A stretch of DNA of 58,010 bases from Moraxellaceae bacterium (lineage in GTDB: Bacteria; Pseudomonadota; Gammaproteobacteria; Pseudomonadales; Moraxellaceae), in the NCBI GenBank assembly GCA_020697295.1, contig JAJFBF010000025.1, positions 1 through 58,010 on the forward strand, read 5' to 3'. The first letter of the stretch is position 1. Each line of letters begins with the position of its first letter. The notes beneath the pieces are model-generated. The model saw only the letters and a program-made list of their open reading frames with translations, did not search any database and was not told the DNA's origin. The translations under genes and the position numbers were made by a program. Shown here piece by piece: positions 29,091 through 41,925 of this stretch.

Positions 29091-30080
29091 ATGACCACGC
29101 TTGTCGACCCCTTCCTGCGCCGCATCCGCTACCTGCGCCTGTCCGTGACCGACCGTTGCGACCTGCGCTGCGTGTACTGCATGGCCGAGGACATGACCTT
29201 CCTGCCGCGCAGCGAGGTGCTCACGCTGGAGGAGCTGGCGCGCGTGGCCCGCGTCTTCGTAAGCCTGGGCGTCGACAAGATCCGCCTCACCGGCGGCGAA
29301 CCCCTGGTGCGCCAGAACCTGCCCTGGCTGGTGCGCGAGCTGTCGGCCCTGCCGGGCCTGCGCGAACTCGCCCTGACCAGCAACGGCACGCGGCTGGCCG
29401 CCGCCGCCGGCGAGTTGCGCGCCGCTGGCCTCAATCGCCTCAATGTCAGCCTGGACAGCCTCGATCCGCAGCGCTTTCGCGCCATCACCCGCGTCGGTGA
29501 CCTCGACCAGGTGCTGGCCGGCCTGCGCGCCGCCCGGGAAGCCGGCTTTTCGCGCATCAAGCTCAACAGCGTCATCCTGCGCGGCCGCAACGACGACGAA
29601 GTCGAGGCGCTGGTGGAATTCGCCGCGCGCGAGCACTGCGACATCACCTTTATCGAGGAGATGCCCCTGGGCTCGATAGACGAGCATGATCGCGCGCAGA
29701 CCTTCATGCCGAGCGCAGAGATTCTCGAGCGCCTCTCTGCCCGCTTCACCCTGTTGCCCAGCACCGAGAGCAGCGGCGGGCCGGCGCGCTATTACCGCCT
29801 GGCCGGCGGCGATACCCGCATCGGCTTTATTTCCCCGCACAGTCATAATTTCTGCGCGAGCTGCAATCGCGTGCGCATCACCGTGGAAGGGCGCCTGCTG
29901 CTCTGCCTGGGCAACGAGCACAGCCTGGACCTGCGTCACTTGATGCGCATCGAGGGCTGCGACGACGAGGGCCTGCGCGAGGCCATCATCAGGGCCATGG
30001 CGCTGAAACCCGAGCGCCATCATTTCGATCTGCACGAGGCCCCGCAGATCGTCCGCTTCATGAACATGACCGGTGGATGA
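29091..30080 (+). CDS. moaA: GTP 3',8-cyclase (molybdenum cofactor)
   Basis: Radical SAM enzyme that, with MoaC, converts GTP to cyclic pyranopterin monophosphate; 329 aa. The N-terminal cluster is C23-x3-C27-x2-C30 in [15 protein letters not shown], followed by [11 protein letters not shown], and TSNGTRL in the barrel. The second 4Fe-4S site is [21 protein letters not shown] (C-x2-C-x13-C). The C-terminal Gly-Gly (MNMTGG) required for activity is present. It heads moaA-moaB-moeA. moaC, moaD and moaE are not in the window. Confidence 0.97.
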   Translation: MTTLVDPFLRRIRYLRLSVTDRCDLRCVYCMAEDMTFLPRSEVLTLEELARVARVFVSLGVDKIRLTGGEPLVRQNLPWLVRELSALPGLRELALTSNGTRLAAAAGELRAAGLNRLNVSLDSLDPQRFRAITRVGDLDQVLAGLRAAREAGFSRIKLNSVILRGRNDDEVEALVEFAAREHCDITFIEEMPLGSIDEHDRAQTFMPSAEILERLSARFTLLPSTESSGGPARYYRLAGGDTRIGFISPHSHNFCASCNRVRITVEGRLLLCLGNEHSLDLRHLMRIEGCDDEGLREAIIRAMALKPERHHFDLHEAPQIVRFMNMTGG

Positions 30081-30085
30081 TTTCC

Positions 30086-30625
30086 ATGAGCAAAGATACT
30101 AGCCCCAAGCCCTTCGTGCCGCTGGCCATTGCCGTGCTGACCGTCTCCGACACGCGTGACGAGGCCGGCGACACTTCCGGGCAGCTGTTCGTGGAACGGC
30201 TGACCACGGCCGGCCACCGCCTGCGGGAAAAGTGCATCGTGAAGGATGATGTCTACCAGATCCGTGCCGTGCTCTCGCGCTGGATCGCCGATGCGGAAGT
30301 GCAGGCCGTGCTTGTCACCGGGGGCACCGGTTTTTCCGGGCGCGATTCCACGCCGGAGGCCGTGCGTGTGCTTTTCGACAAGCACGTGGAAGGCTTTGGT
30401 GAAATCTTCCGGCACTATTCGCTGCAGGAAATCGGTACCAGCACGCTGCAGTCGCGCGCGCTCGCCGGCCTCGCCAACGACACCGTGATCTTTTGCGTGC
30501 CCGGCTCCACCAACGCCTGTCGCACGGCCTGGGACCGCATCATCGGCGAGCAGCTCGACAACCGGCATCGTCCCTGCAATTTCGTGCCGCATCTCACTCA
30601 GGCCCACTGCGCGCCCCGCGGCTGA
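30086..30625 (+). CDS. moaB: Molybdenum cofactor biosynthesis protein B
   Basis: MogA/MoaB-type MPT-binding protein, expected to adenylylate or bind molybdopterin; 179 aa. It begins MSKDTSPKPFVPLAIAVLTVSDTRDEAGDTSGQLFVERL, with the motif LVTGGTGFSGRDSTPEAVRVLFDKHVEGFGEIFRHYS and VFCVPGSTNACRTAWD-like C-terminal features. ATG 30086 is chosen because GGTGGA lies 8 bases before it. ATG 30077, which overlaps the moaA stop, would add three residues but lacks a clear ribosome site. It lies six bases before moeA. Confidence 0.95.
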   Translation: MSKDTSPKPFVPLAIAVLTVSDTRDEAGDTSGQLFVERLTTAGHRLREKCIVKDDVYQIRAVLSRWIADAEVQAVLVTGGTGFSGRDSTPEAVRVLFDKHVEGFGEIFRHYSLQEIGTSTLQSRALAGLANDTVIFCVPGSTNACRTAWDRIIGEQLDNRHRPCNFVPHLTQAHCAPRG

Positions 30626-30631
30626 AGGCTC

Positions 30632-31867
30632 ATGACCGACATCTGTTATCCCCCCGGCCTGATCGGTGTCGATGACGTCATCGCGCGCCTGGTCGCGCTC
30701 GCACGCACGCAGTCTCCCGCTACCGAGACACTGCCCCTGGCGCAGGCGGCCGGGCGCGTGCTCGCCACCGACATCAATGCGCCGCGTGATGTGCCGCCGG
30801 AAGCCAACAGCGCCATGGACGGGGTGGCTTTCCGTCATGCCGACCTGTCGGCCTCCGGCGAGCTGCGCATCAGCCAGCGCATACCGGCTGGCGTGGCCCC
30901 CACGCCACTCGAGCCCGGGACTGCCGCGCGCATTTTTACCGGCGCCATCATTCCGCCTGGCGCTGACACCGTGGTCATGCAGGAACAGTGCGAGCTCACG
31001 CCCGATCATGTCCGTCTCCTGAAAATTCCTTCGCCTGGCGCCAACGTCCGTCCCGCCGGACAGGATGTCGCGCAAGGCCAGCCCATGCTGGCCCGGGGCC
31101 TGCGCCTCAATGCGGCGGCACTGGGTCTGGCGGCCTCCGCCGGGCTGGCGTCGCTGCCCGTGCATGTGCCGCTGCGCGTGGCCATCCTCTGCACGGGCGA
31201 TGAATTGCTGGAGCCGGGCGAGCCGTGGCGCAGTGGCAGCATCTACAACAGCAACCGCCCGATGCTCGCCGCGCTGCTGCGCGGCTGGGGCTGCGACGTG
31301 ATCGACCTCGGCAAGGTGGCCGATTCGCTGGCGGACACGGAGGCGGCGCTGGCGCGCGCCGCCGCCAGCGGCGCCGACGTGATCATCTCCACCGGCGGCG
31401 TGTCGGTGGGCGAGGAGGATCATGTGAGGGCGGCGCTTGTCGCGCGCGGCGAAATCGATTTCTGGAAGGTGGCCATCAAGCCCGGCAAACCGGTGGCAGT
31501 GGGACAGATCGGGAACGCGCGCTTTATCGGCCTTCCGGGCAATCCTCAATCGGTGTTCGTGACCGCGCTGCTGCTGGCGCGGCCCTTCCTGCTGGCGCGC
31601 CAGGGGCAGTCGGCGGTGTTGCCGCCTTCGTTTGCGGTGGCCGCCGGCTTTGAGCGCTCCAGGGCGGCGGATCGTCGTGAATACCTGCGCGTGCAACTGC
31701 AGGAGGCCGGCGCGGGGCGGATACAGGTACCGCATCCGCAGCAGTCCAGCGGCGCGTTGCTCTCGGCGGTGTGGGCCGACGGGCTGGCGCTGGTGGAGGC
31801 GGGTGCGCCGGTGCAGGCCGGTGATTTGCTGCCCTTCCTTCCATTCAGCGTATTGCTGGCGCCTTGA
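30632..31867 (+). CDS. moeA: Molybdopterin molybdenumtransferase
   Basis: Inserts molybdate into adenylylated molybdopterin; 411 aa. Domains run in the usual order: the N-terminal lid and domain I (ATDINAPRDVPPEANSAMDGVAFRHADL); a beta domain (FTGAIIPPGADTVVMQEQCEL, VRPAGQDVAQGQPMLARG); the MPT-binding MogA-like domain (ILCTGDELLEPGEPWRSGSIYNSNRPMLAALLRGWG, DVIISTGGVSVGEEDHVRAAL, KPGKPVAVGQIG, GLPGNPQSVFVTALLL); and domain IV. It is the last gene of the moa-moe cluster. Nothing resembling a molybdate riboswitch was seen upstream. Confidence 0.97.
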   Translation: MTDICYPPGLIGVDDVIARLVALARTQSPATETLPLAQAAGRVLATDINAPRDVPPEANSAMDGVAFRHADLSASGELRISQRIPAGVAPTPLEPGTAARIFTGAIIPPGADTVVMQEQCELTPDHVRLLKIPSPGANVRPAGQDVAQGQPMLARGLRLNAAALGLAASAGLASLPVHVPLRVAILCTGDELLEPGEPWRSGSIYNSNRPMLAALLRGWGCDVIDLGKVADSLADTEAALARAAASGADVIISTGGVSVGEEDHVRAALVARGEIDFWKVAIKPGKPVAVGQIGNARFIGLPGNPQSVFVTALLLARPFLLARQGQSAVLPPSFAVAAGFERSRAADRREYLRVQLQEAGAGRIQVPHPQQSSGALLSAVWADGLALVEAGAPVQAGDLLPFLPFSVLLAP

Positions 31868-32020
31868 CTCTCCGCCCTGACTCTGCGACATATTGGTGAG
31901 GGTAAGTCGCCTGACTTAGCCCTTCTACCTCCCAATTACCTCCGGAAGAGCTGTTCTTGCCCCCGGAGAGAGCTTTTATCCCCCTCTTTTTGAATAAAAA
32001 ACTCTATATTTGTCATGGAG

Positions 32021-32048
32021 TTGTAATAATTCATTAATGTCGTATATA
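32021..32048 (+). promoter_or_regulatory. Promoter of the first porin gene
   Basis: TTGTAA (32021-32026), 16 bases, TATATA (32043-32048), in an AT-rich island that contrasts with the GC-rich surroundings. It predicts a leader of about 110 bases before the porin ATG. An overlapping alternative is TTGTCA (32010-32015) with ATTAAT. Confidence 0.5.
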
Positions 32049-32164
32049 AACTCCGGCAAGCCTCCGCGCCAAGGCGGTGCATGTGCACAGGCATGCGCTG
32101 CCTTTCAGGGCACAACCCGGCCGGCGGGCTCATACCAATAAAGCGTATCAAGGAGATACCAAGC

Positions 32165-33217
32165 ATGAATCGCAATCTGCTCGCTCTGGCCATTGGCGCC
32201 ACCCTCGCACTGCCCATGGCCGCCCAGGCTGCTCCGACCGTCTATGGTCAGCTCAATCTGTCGGTGGACTACCTCAGTGAAGATGACGGCCTGAACACCC
32301 CGACCAGCGAAACGGAAGAGGCGCAGGTTAACTCCAACTCCTCCCGCCTCGGCGTGAAGGGCGAAGAGGCTCTCGGTAACGGTCTCTCCGCTGTGTACAT
32401 GGCCGAGTGGGCTGTCAGTGGCGACACCGCAGGCACCGCCGACCTCACCGGTCGTGACCGTTTCCTGGGTCTGAAGGGCGCTTTCGGTACCGTCAAGCTG
32501 GGCGCCTATGACAGCCCGCTGAAGGACTCCCAGGGCAGTGTCGACCAGTTCAATGACATGAACCTGCTCGACATGGGCAACTTCCTGACGGGCGAAAATC
32601 GCCTCGATAACCTGATCGGCTACGAGAGCCCGAAGATTGCTGACCTGCTGACGGTGAACGCCGCCCTGCAGTCCGGTGAAGAAACCGGCACTATCGCTGG
32701 CGATGATGACGACGGCGTTTCTGTGGCCGTGGCCATTGAGACCGGCGGCCTCTACGTTGGCGTCGCCATGGACAACAACGTGGTCGATGGCCTGGCCAAT
32801 GACATCGTGAATGATGTGCTGGCTCCCGTGGTTCCTGCCAGCTACGAGCCCTATGCTCGCGATGCCATGCGCGTGACGGCTACCTACGGCAACGACACCT
32901 TCCAGGTCGGCGCCATGTTCCAGACCTCCGAGTTTGCGGACAGCCTCGCTTCCACGTTTGATGCGGACGAAGAAGTCCTGCTGGTCAGCGGCGCCTTCAA
33001 CATGGGCAAGAACACCGTCAAGGGCCAGCTGATCACCTCCACCGTGGATTTCGGCGCTGGCTTCGAGTTCGAGACGCAGGTCATTGCCCTTGGACTGGAC
33101 CACAGCTTCACCCAGATGACCAAGGCCTTCACCCAGGTGGCCATGATCAACGGGGATGATGGCACCACCGAAGACGAAGCTACCGTCCTGACGGTGGGCA
33201 TGCAGACCAAGTTCTGA
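32165..33217 (+). CDS. General outer-membrane porin (first of a tandem pair)
   Basis: A 350-aa trimeric beta-barrel porin of the Gram-negative porin (Porin_4) type. The signal peptide is MNRNLLALAIGATLALPMAAQA, cut before APTVYGQ. The mature start APTVYGQLNLSVDYL, the SRLGVKGEEALGNGLSAVYMAEW segment, RDRFLGLKGAFGTVKLGAYDSPLKDSQGSVDQFND (loop 3 region) and the terminal Phe (QTKF) all fit the family. The mature protein is rich in Asp/Glu. ATG 32165 follows AAGGAG by 10 bases; the upstream in-frame ATG at 32081 would mask the signal peptide. A strong terminator follows. Confidence 0.95.
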   Translation: MNRNLLALAIGATLALPMAAQAAPTVYGQLNLSVDYLSEDDGLNTPTSETEEAQVNSNSSRLGVKGEEALGNGLSAVYMAEWAVSGDTAGTADLTGRDRFLGLKGAFGTVKLGAYDSPLKDSQGSVDQFNDMNLLDMGNFLTGENRLDNLIGYESPKIADLLTVNAALQSGEETGTIAGDDDDGVSVAVAIETGGLYVGVAMDNNVVDGLANDIVNDVLAPVVPASYEPYARDAMRVTATYGNDTFQVGAMFQTSEFADSLASTFDADEEVLLVSGAFNMGKNTVKGQLITSTVDFGAGFEFETQVIALGLDHSFTQMTKAFTQVAMINGDDGTTEDEATVLTVGMQTKF

Positions 33218-33233
33218 TCCCGCGGTACGCAAC

Positions 33234-33267
33234 ATGAAAAAGCCCGCCGTAAGGCGGGCTTTTTCAT
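33234..33267 (+). terminator. Intrinsic terminator after the first porin
   Basis: A perfect 15-bp stem (ATGAAAAAGCCCGCC with its complement) and a GTAA loop, with a T5 run in the descending arm. It is symmetric, so it could act on either strand, but only the porin reads into it. Confidence 0.92.
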
Positions 33268-33446
33268 GGGCGAACTTGCCCGATTCAAGAAAGGAATAAG
33301 TTTATAAAAACTCGGTCCAAGCCTGTCACATGCCCGTCATATGAGGGACACCGTACTGTCATTTCTCCTCCGGATACTTGCCTCAAGTTGTGGAACAGCC
33401 ATGACGCCACCAATCCAAGCAAGTGTCTTTTGAGGAGACTTTAATA

Positions 33447-34520
33447 ATGAAGCGTAATCTGATTGCCCTGGGTATCGCGGCCGCCGTGGCTCTTCCCCTG
33501 ACCGCCCAGGCGGCTCCCAAGGTCTATGGCAAGCTGAATGTGGCCGTTGAAAAGTATGAACTCGATGCGGGTGGCCCTTTGACCACGGCGGATGTCGATA
33601 ACGTCCAGGTCAGCAGCTACGCCTCCCGCTTTGGCGTCAAGGGTGAGGACGAACTGACGGCCACGCTGAGCGCGGTCTACCTGGTCGAGTGGCAGGTAAA
33701 TGGCGACGTCACCGGCGCCGACCTGACCGCCCGTAACCGTTACGTCGGGCTCAAGCACAGCGGCCTGGGCGCCATCAAGCTCGGGGCCTATGACACCAAC
33801 CTGAAGGTGGCCCAGGGCAAGGTTGACCTGTTCAACGACACCAAGGGTGACCTGCAGAGCATCATTTCCGGCGAAACGCGCGCCAGCAACGTGATCGGCT
33901 ATGAGAGCCCGAAGATCGCCGATGCCGTCAGCCTCAACCTGCAGCTGATTCCCGGTGAGGCCAGCGGCCAGCCCGGCACGACCCCGGTAACGACCTCCAA
34001 CAACAGCTACAACGGCATCGCTGACGGTATCTCGGCTTCCGTGGTTTACGACAAGGATGACCTGTACCTGGCGGCTGCCTATGACCAGGAAGTGGCCGGT
34101 AATCTCGTGCTGACGACCTCCAACCTGACGACTGCCCGTCGTGACTCTTATCGTCTGGTGGCGGCCTACAAGATTGCCGATCTGACCCTGGGAGCCCTGT
34201 ACGAAAGCTCCACTGGCGTCAATGAGCCCACCATCTCTGCCGCCAAGGATGTCGAGGAGACTGCCTGGCTGCTGAGTGCCGCTTACAAGATCGGCGATAC
34301 GACCCTGAAGGCTCAGTACATCGCGGGCGAAAACGATGTCGCCGTCAATGCGGCGGATGCGACTCACTACACACTGGGTGTGGATTACAACTTCACCTCC
34401 AAGACCAAGGCCTTTGGCTATTACTCCGCCTACGAAAATGACACGGGCCTGACGCCGGCGACCAATACCTCCTCGGTTGAGTGGACGGCGCTGGCCGTGG
34501 GTATCGAGCACAACTTCTGA
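33447..34520 (+). CDS. General outer-membrane porin (second of a tandem pair)
   Basis: A 357-aa paralogue of the preceding porin. The signal peptide is MKRNLIALGIAAAVALPLTAQA, cut before APKVYGKLNVAVEKYELD. Conserved blocks are SRFGVKGEDELTATLSAVYLVEWQVNGDV, ARNRYVGLKHSGLGAIKLGAYDTNLKVAQGKVDLFNDTKGD, NVIGYESPKIADAVSLNLQL, and the C-terminal Phe (IEHNF). The two porins share signal architecture and barrel blocks but differ strongly in loops, including a TTPVTTSNNSYN insertion here. ATG 33447 follows GAGGAG. It has its own 180-bp upstream region after the first porin's terminator, so it is probably regulated separately. Confidence 0.95.
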   Translation: MKRNLIALGIAAAVALPLTAQAAPKVYGKLNVAVEKYELDAGGPLTTADVDNVQVSSYASRFGVKGEDELTATLSAVYLVEWQVNGDVTGADLTARNRYVGLKHSGLGAIKLGAYDTNLKVAQGKVDLFNDTKGDLQSIISGETRASNVIGYESPKIADAVSLNLQLIPGEASGQPGTTPVTTSNNSYNGIADGISASVVYDKDDLYLAAAYDQEVAGNLVLTTSNLTTARRDSYRLVAAYKIADLTLGALYESSTGVNEPTISAAKDVEETAWLLSAAYKIGDTTLKAQYIAGENDVAVNAADATHYTLGVDYNFTSKTKAFGYYSAYENDTGLTPATNTSSVEWTALAVGIEHNF

Positions 34521-34612
34521 GCCGCGACTTTCCCCGGCCAGGGACGGCCGGCGCGGGTGAGCCTTACCTGTGTGTCCTGTGTGTAGTGGAGCAGTCCTCC
34601 CGGATTTTACCC

Positions 34613-34636
34613 AAGCCCGCGAAAGCGGGCTTTTTT
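34613..34636 (+). terminator. Intrinsic terminator after the second porin
   Basis: Stem AAGCCCGC / GCGGGCTT closed by a GAAA tetraloop and followed by T6. It lies about 90 bases after the stop codon. Confidence 0.9.
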
Positions 34637-34833
34637 ATGCCTTCGCGGCGGTTGCCGGGACCGGCGGGTGGCCTCCCGTCCCCTGTTGCGGCTGACGTGG
34701 CGCCGGGCATCCGCCGCGGCTGGCGGGCCGGAGGGCGGCAGCCGGCACGGGAGGGGAGCGGGGAGTAAATTGCGGGGCGCCGCCGTATTTTATGGCTAAG
34801 TTATTGATTTATCGATGGCTTCACGGGCTTTCG

Positions 34834-37511
<2,678 letters not shown>

Positions 37512-37530
37512 GCGGAATACGCTCTTCCGG

Positions 37531-37617
37531 CAGGTCGGGCTAAAGCCTGAAAAAGAACATGTAGGTCGGGCTTCAGCCCGACGCGGCGGTAGCTGTCGGG
37601 CTGAAGCCCGACCTACA
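37531..37617. repeat. REP locus 3: decayed single unit plus REPIN-like pair
   Basis: A decayed unit at 37531-37550 (CAG-GTCGGGC-TAAA-GCCTGA) precedes an inverted pair. The forward arm is 37560-37582, the 12-base spacer GCGGCGGTAGCT, and the reverse arm 37595-37617. Each arm is TGTAG plus GTCGGGC-TTCA-GCCCGAC. It ends 33 bases before the eno start codon. Confidence 0.92.
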
Positions 37618-37638
37618 GTAACGATTGGTTTTTTTTGA

Positions 37639-38943
<1,305 letters not shown>

Positions 38944-38962
38944 GCGCGAGGCGGCGGCTGTC

Positions 38963-39322
38963 ATGTTCAGGACCTTCTTCGGCAAGCTGCTGCTCGGGAT
39001 CGCCTTCTCGGCGTTCCTGTGGCTGCAGTATTCGCTCTGGCTCGGGGAAGGCGGCGTGCGCGACGTGCACGCGCTCAAGCGCGCGATCGCGGAGCAGGAG
39101 CTCGAGAACAGGACGCTGGTCGAGCGCAATCGCGTGCTCGAGGCGGAAGTGAAGGATCTCAAGAACGGACTCGAGGCGGTCGAGGAACACAGCCGCATCG
39201 ATCTGGGCATGATCAAGCAGGACGAGACCTTCTATCTCGTCACCGGCAATCCCGATGCGCCCGCCGCCCCGGCTCCGGCCCCGGCCCCGGCCCCGGCGCC
39301 CGCGGCGCAGGCAGGACGCTGA
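38963..39322 (+). CDS. ftsB: Cell division protein FtsB
   Basis: Bitopic divisome protein that binds FtsL and FtsQ. It has 119 aa, longer than the about 95-105 usual. A short cytoplasmic start and one TM helix (about 5-22, FFGKLLLGIAFSAFLWLQY) are followed by a periplasmic leucine-zipper coiled coil (VHALKRAIAEQELENRTLVERNRVLEAEVKDLKNGLEAVEEHSRIDLGMIKQDETFYLV). The C-terminus carries an extra low-complexity (Ala-Pro)n tail encoded by a GCCCCG-type tandem repeat near 39262-39302. Its stop codon overlaps the ispD start by one base (TGATG). Confidence 0.96.
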   Translation: MFRTFFGKLLLGIAFSAFLWLQYSLWLGEGGVRDVHALKRAIAEQELENRTLVERNRVLEAEVKDLKNGLEAVEEHSRIDLGMIKQDETFYLVTGNPDAPAAPAPAPAPAPAPAAQAGR

Positions 39323-40017
39323 TGCGACTCTGGTGCGTGGTGCCGGCGGCAGGCAAGGGTCTGCGCGCAGGCGGCGCCCTGCCCAAGCAGTATCTGCCGC
39401 TCAACGGCGGGACCGTCATCCAGTGCACGCTCAACCGTCTCAGCCAGTTGCCGGTGGAAGCCATCATCGTGCCCGTTGCGGCCGATGACGAGCGCGCCGC
39501 GGCGCTGGCCTATCGTGATGCCTCCCTGATCCGTTTTGTGCCGGGCGGCGCCGAGCGCGCCGACTCGGTGCTGGCGGGCCTGGAGTTCATCGCTGACCGC
39601 GCTGCCGACGACGACTGGGTGCTGGTGCACGACGTGGCCCGCCCCTGCGTGCGTATCGAGGATATCGAAGGCCTGCTGCGTCAGGTCGAGGGACATCCGG
39701 CCGGTGGCCTGCTCGCCAATCGCGTGCGCGATACCATGAAGCTGGGCCGGGGCGACGAAGTGGCCGAGACCGTGCCGCGCGACCAGCTCTGGCACGCGCT
39801 GACCCCGCAGGTATTCCGCTACGCGCTGCTGCGCGATGCCTTGCGCGCGGCCAAAGCCGCCGGCGTCATCGTTACCGACGAGGCGCAGGCGGTGGAACGC
39901 CAGGGCGAACATCCGCTGCTGGTCGAGGGCGCCCGCGACAACATCAAGATCACCTGGCCGGAGGATTTGCCGATGGCCGAGGCCTTTCTCCGGCTGCAAG
40001 CCGAGGCAAGCGCATGA
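39322..40017 (+). CDS. ispD: 2-C-methyl-D-erythritol 4-phosphate cytidylyltransferase
   Basis: Third step of the MEP isoprenoid pathway: MEP + CTP to CDP-ME; 231 aa. The CTP-binding glycine-rich loop is [21 protein letters not shown]. Further motifs are [28 protein letters not shown] with the catalytic Asp/Arg, and [33 protein letters not shown]. The usual LRMG of the loop reads LRAGG. It overlaps ftsB by one base and ispF by four (ATGA). Confidence 0.97.
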   Translation: MRLWCVVPAAGKGLRAGGALPKQYLPLNGGTVIQCTLNRLSQLPVEAIIVPVAADDERAAALAYRDASLIRFVPGGAERADSVLAGLEFIADRAADDDWVLVHDVARPCVRIEDIEGLLRQVEGHPAGGLLANRVRDTMKLGRGDEVAETVPRDQLWHALTPQVFRYALLRDALRAAKAAGVIVTDEAQAVERQGEHPLLVEGARDNIKITWPEDLPMAEAFLRLQAEASA

Positions 40018-40502
40018 CGACCCTGTTTCCCCGCATTGGTCACGGCATTGACGTACACCGCTTCGGTCCGGGGGATCATGTCACCCTGGGCGGCGTGAAG
40101 GTGGCGCACGAGCAGGGCCTGGTCGCCCACTCCGATGGCGACGTCGCCCTGCATGCGCTCTGCGATGCCATCCTCGGCGCGCTGGCGCTGGGTGACATCG
40201 GCCAGCACTTTCCTGACACCGACGCGAGCTACAGCGGCGCCGACAGCCGCGTGCTGTTGCGGCATGTGGCGAGTCTCATGCAAGGCCAGGGCTATCGCCT
40301 TGGCAATGCCGACGTCACGGTGCTGGCCGAGCGGCCCAAGCTGGCGCCGCATGTGGCGCTCATGCGCGAGCGTATCGCGGCCGACCTGGGGGTCGCGCCC
40401 GATTGCGTCAGCGTGAAGGCCACCACCACCGAAAAGCTGGGTTTTGTCGGTCGCCGCGAGGGGATCGAGGCGCATGCCGTGGTGATGTTGCTGCCGGCCT
40501 GA
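40014..40502 (+). CDS. ispF: 2-C-methyl-D-erythritol 2,4-cyclodiphosphate synthase
   Basis: Cyclises CDP-ME-2-phosphate in the MEP pathway; 162 aa, a trimeric zinc enzyme. Zinc ligands lie in [11 protein letters not shown] and [32 protein letters not shown]. The CDP-binding segment is [26 protein letters not shown]. The four-base overlap with ispD implies coupled translation. Confidence 0.98.
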   Translation: MTTLFPRIGHGIDVHRFGPGDHVTLGGVKVAHEQGLVAHSDGDVALHALCDAILGALALGDIGQHFPDTDASYSGADSRVLLRHVASLMQGQGYRLGNADVTVLAERPKLAPHVALMRERIAADLGVAPDCVSVKATTTEKLGFVGRREGIEAHAVVMLLPA

Positions 40503-40547
40503 GCCGCCGCCTTTCCTTTCCCGTTTCTCTTTTTTCTGGCGACGCCC

Positions 40548-41618
40548 ATGTTCGACTGGACTCCTTATTTGCTGCCTGCGCTGCCTTTTGCCCATGGCGC
40601 CCCGGTGGCGCTCGCGACCTTGCGTGCCGTGCCCGAGGATTTTGGCGTCGAGGAGCTGCCCGGCTTTGCGCCGAGCGGAGAGGGTGAGCATCTCTTCCTG
40701 CGCATCCGCAAGCGCAACCAGAATACCGCCTGGGTCGCGGGCCTGCTGGCGAAGGCAGCGGGCGTGCGCGAGGACGCCGTCAGCTATGCCGGCCTCAAGG
40801 ACCGGCGCGCCGTCACCACGCAGTGGTTCAGCGTGCATGTGCCCAATCGCCAGTTGCCCGATCTCTCCGCCTTGTGGAACGAGGATATCGAGCTGCTGGA
40901 GCAGACCTGGAACGCGCGCAAGCTGCGCCGCGGCGCCCACCAGGGCAACCGCTTCGTGATCACGCTGCGCGACGTCTCCGGCGAGCGCGATGCGATCGAG
41001 GCGCGCCTGGCCACGATTGCGCGCGAGGGCGTTCCCAATTTCATCGGCCCGCAACGCTTTGGCCGCGACAACGGCAACCTGCTCGCGGGCGAGCCGCTGC
41101 TGCGCGGACCCGCCCGGCGCCGGCTCAATCACCGCGAAGGCCTGGCGGTGTCGGCGGTGCGCTCCGCCTTTTTTAATCGCGCCCTGGGCGCCCGCATCGC
41201 GAACGGCTCCTGGCAGCAGTGCCTGCCGGGCGATGTGCTCCTGCTTGATGGCCGCGGCAGCTTTTTCCGGCCCGAGCCGGGCGATCCTGCCCTGGTTGCG
41301 CGGCTCGCGGCCCTCGAGATTCATCCCTCGGGCCCGCTGTTCGGCCGCGGCACGCCCGCGGTCGAAGGCGAGGTGCTGGCGCTGGAGGAAGGCATTGCCG
41401 CCGCCACCGACGGCCTGGCGGACGCGCTGGGCAATTGCGGACTGGAGGCGCAGCGCCGCGCCCTGCGCCTGCGCGTGGCGGATCTGGCCTGGCGCTGGGG
41501 CGACGGCGATGCCCTTGAGCTGGCGTTTTCCCTGGCGGCCGGCGCTTTTGCCACCAGCGTGTTGCGCGAGCTGGCGACCTTGCGCGACAGCGACGCCGGC
41601 GCATTGCCGGAGGAATGA
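40548..41618 (+). CDS. truD: tRNA pseudouridine-13 synthase
   Basis: Makes pseudouridine 13 in tRNA-Glu; 356 aa. The catalytic Asp is Asp85 in VSYAGLKDRRAVTTQWFSV. The RxRKRNQNTAWV region and the NFIGPQRFGRDNGNL motif are typical of TruD. The insertion domain (about 155-300) and the C-terminal closing segment (LELAFSLAAGAFATSVLRELATL) are complete. It ends the eno cluster and is separated from surE by 307 bp. Confidence 0.97.
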   Translation: MFDWTPYLLPALPFAHGAPVALATLRAVPEDFGVEELPGFAPSGEGEHLFLRIRKRNQNTAWVAGLLAKAAGVREDAVSYAGLKDRRAVTTQWFSVHVPNRQLPDLSALWNEDIELLEQTWNARKLRRGAHQGNRFVITLRDVSGERDAIEARLATIAREGVPNFIGPQRFGRDNGNLLAGEPLLRGPARRRLNHREGLAVSAVRSAFFNRALGARIANGSWQQCLPGDVLLLDGRGSFFRPEPGDPALVARLAALEIHPSGPLFGRGTPAVEGEVLALEEGIAAATDGLADALGNCGLEAQRRALRLRVADLAWRWGDGDALELAFSLAAGAFATSVLRELATLRDSDAGALPEE

Positions 41619-41925
41619 GGACTGCTGTCCGCGCAACGGCCGTGCCGCCTTGGCACGGCCCCTTGGCAGCTCAAGGGACGGCTGTCCGTGCCCGGGCAGC
41701 GGTGGTAGTCGCCGCAGCCGGTGTCCCCCGCACAGAAGCAGGATGGCGCCGTATCAGAGGCTGGCGGGCGAGCCGCCCCTTGTTTTCCTTGCCGGGCCGG
41801 GGCCTGCCTCTGATAATCCGCTGCTGCCGCGCGCCCGGGGGGCACAGTGGCGCGCCGGCCATGGGCGTCGGGTTCGGGAACGCCGGGTATTGCCGCTTCT
41901 TCAATAACAACGGGTGGGGTCTTCT
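41619..41925. other. truD-surE intergenic region (307 bp)
   Basis: No gene is supported here. A strong hairpin GGCCGTGCC-GCCTT-GGCACGGCC lies at 41638-41660 without a T-run. A promoter is probable at 41789-41817 (TTGCCG, 17 bases, GATAAT), giving a surE leader of about 100 bases. The rest shows nothing I can interpret. Confidence 0.5.
41789..41817 (+). promoter_or_regulatory. Probable surE-pcm-nlpD promoter
   Basis: TTGCCG (41789-41794), 17-base spacer, GATAAT (41812-41817). It is the only plausible sigma-70 site found in the truD-surE gap. Confidence 0.45.

Noticed and set aside
41638..41660. Intrinsic terminator after truD
   Set aside because: The stem is strong but is followed by CCCTTGGC rather than a T-run, so it is recorded only as a hairpin in the gap.
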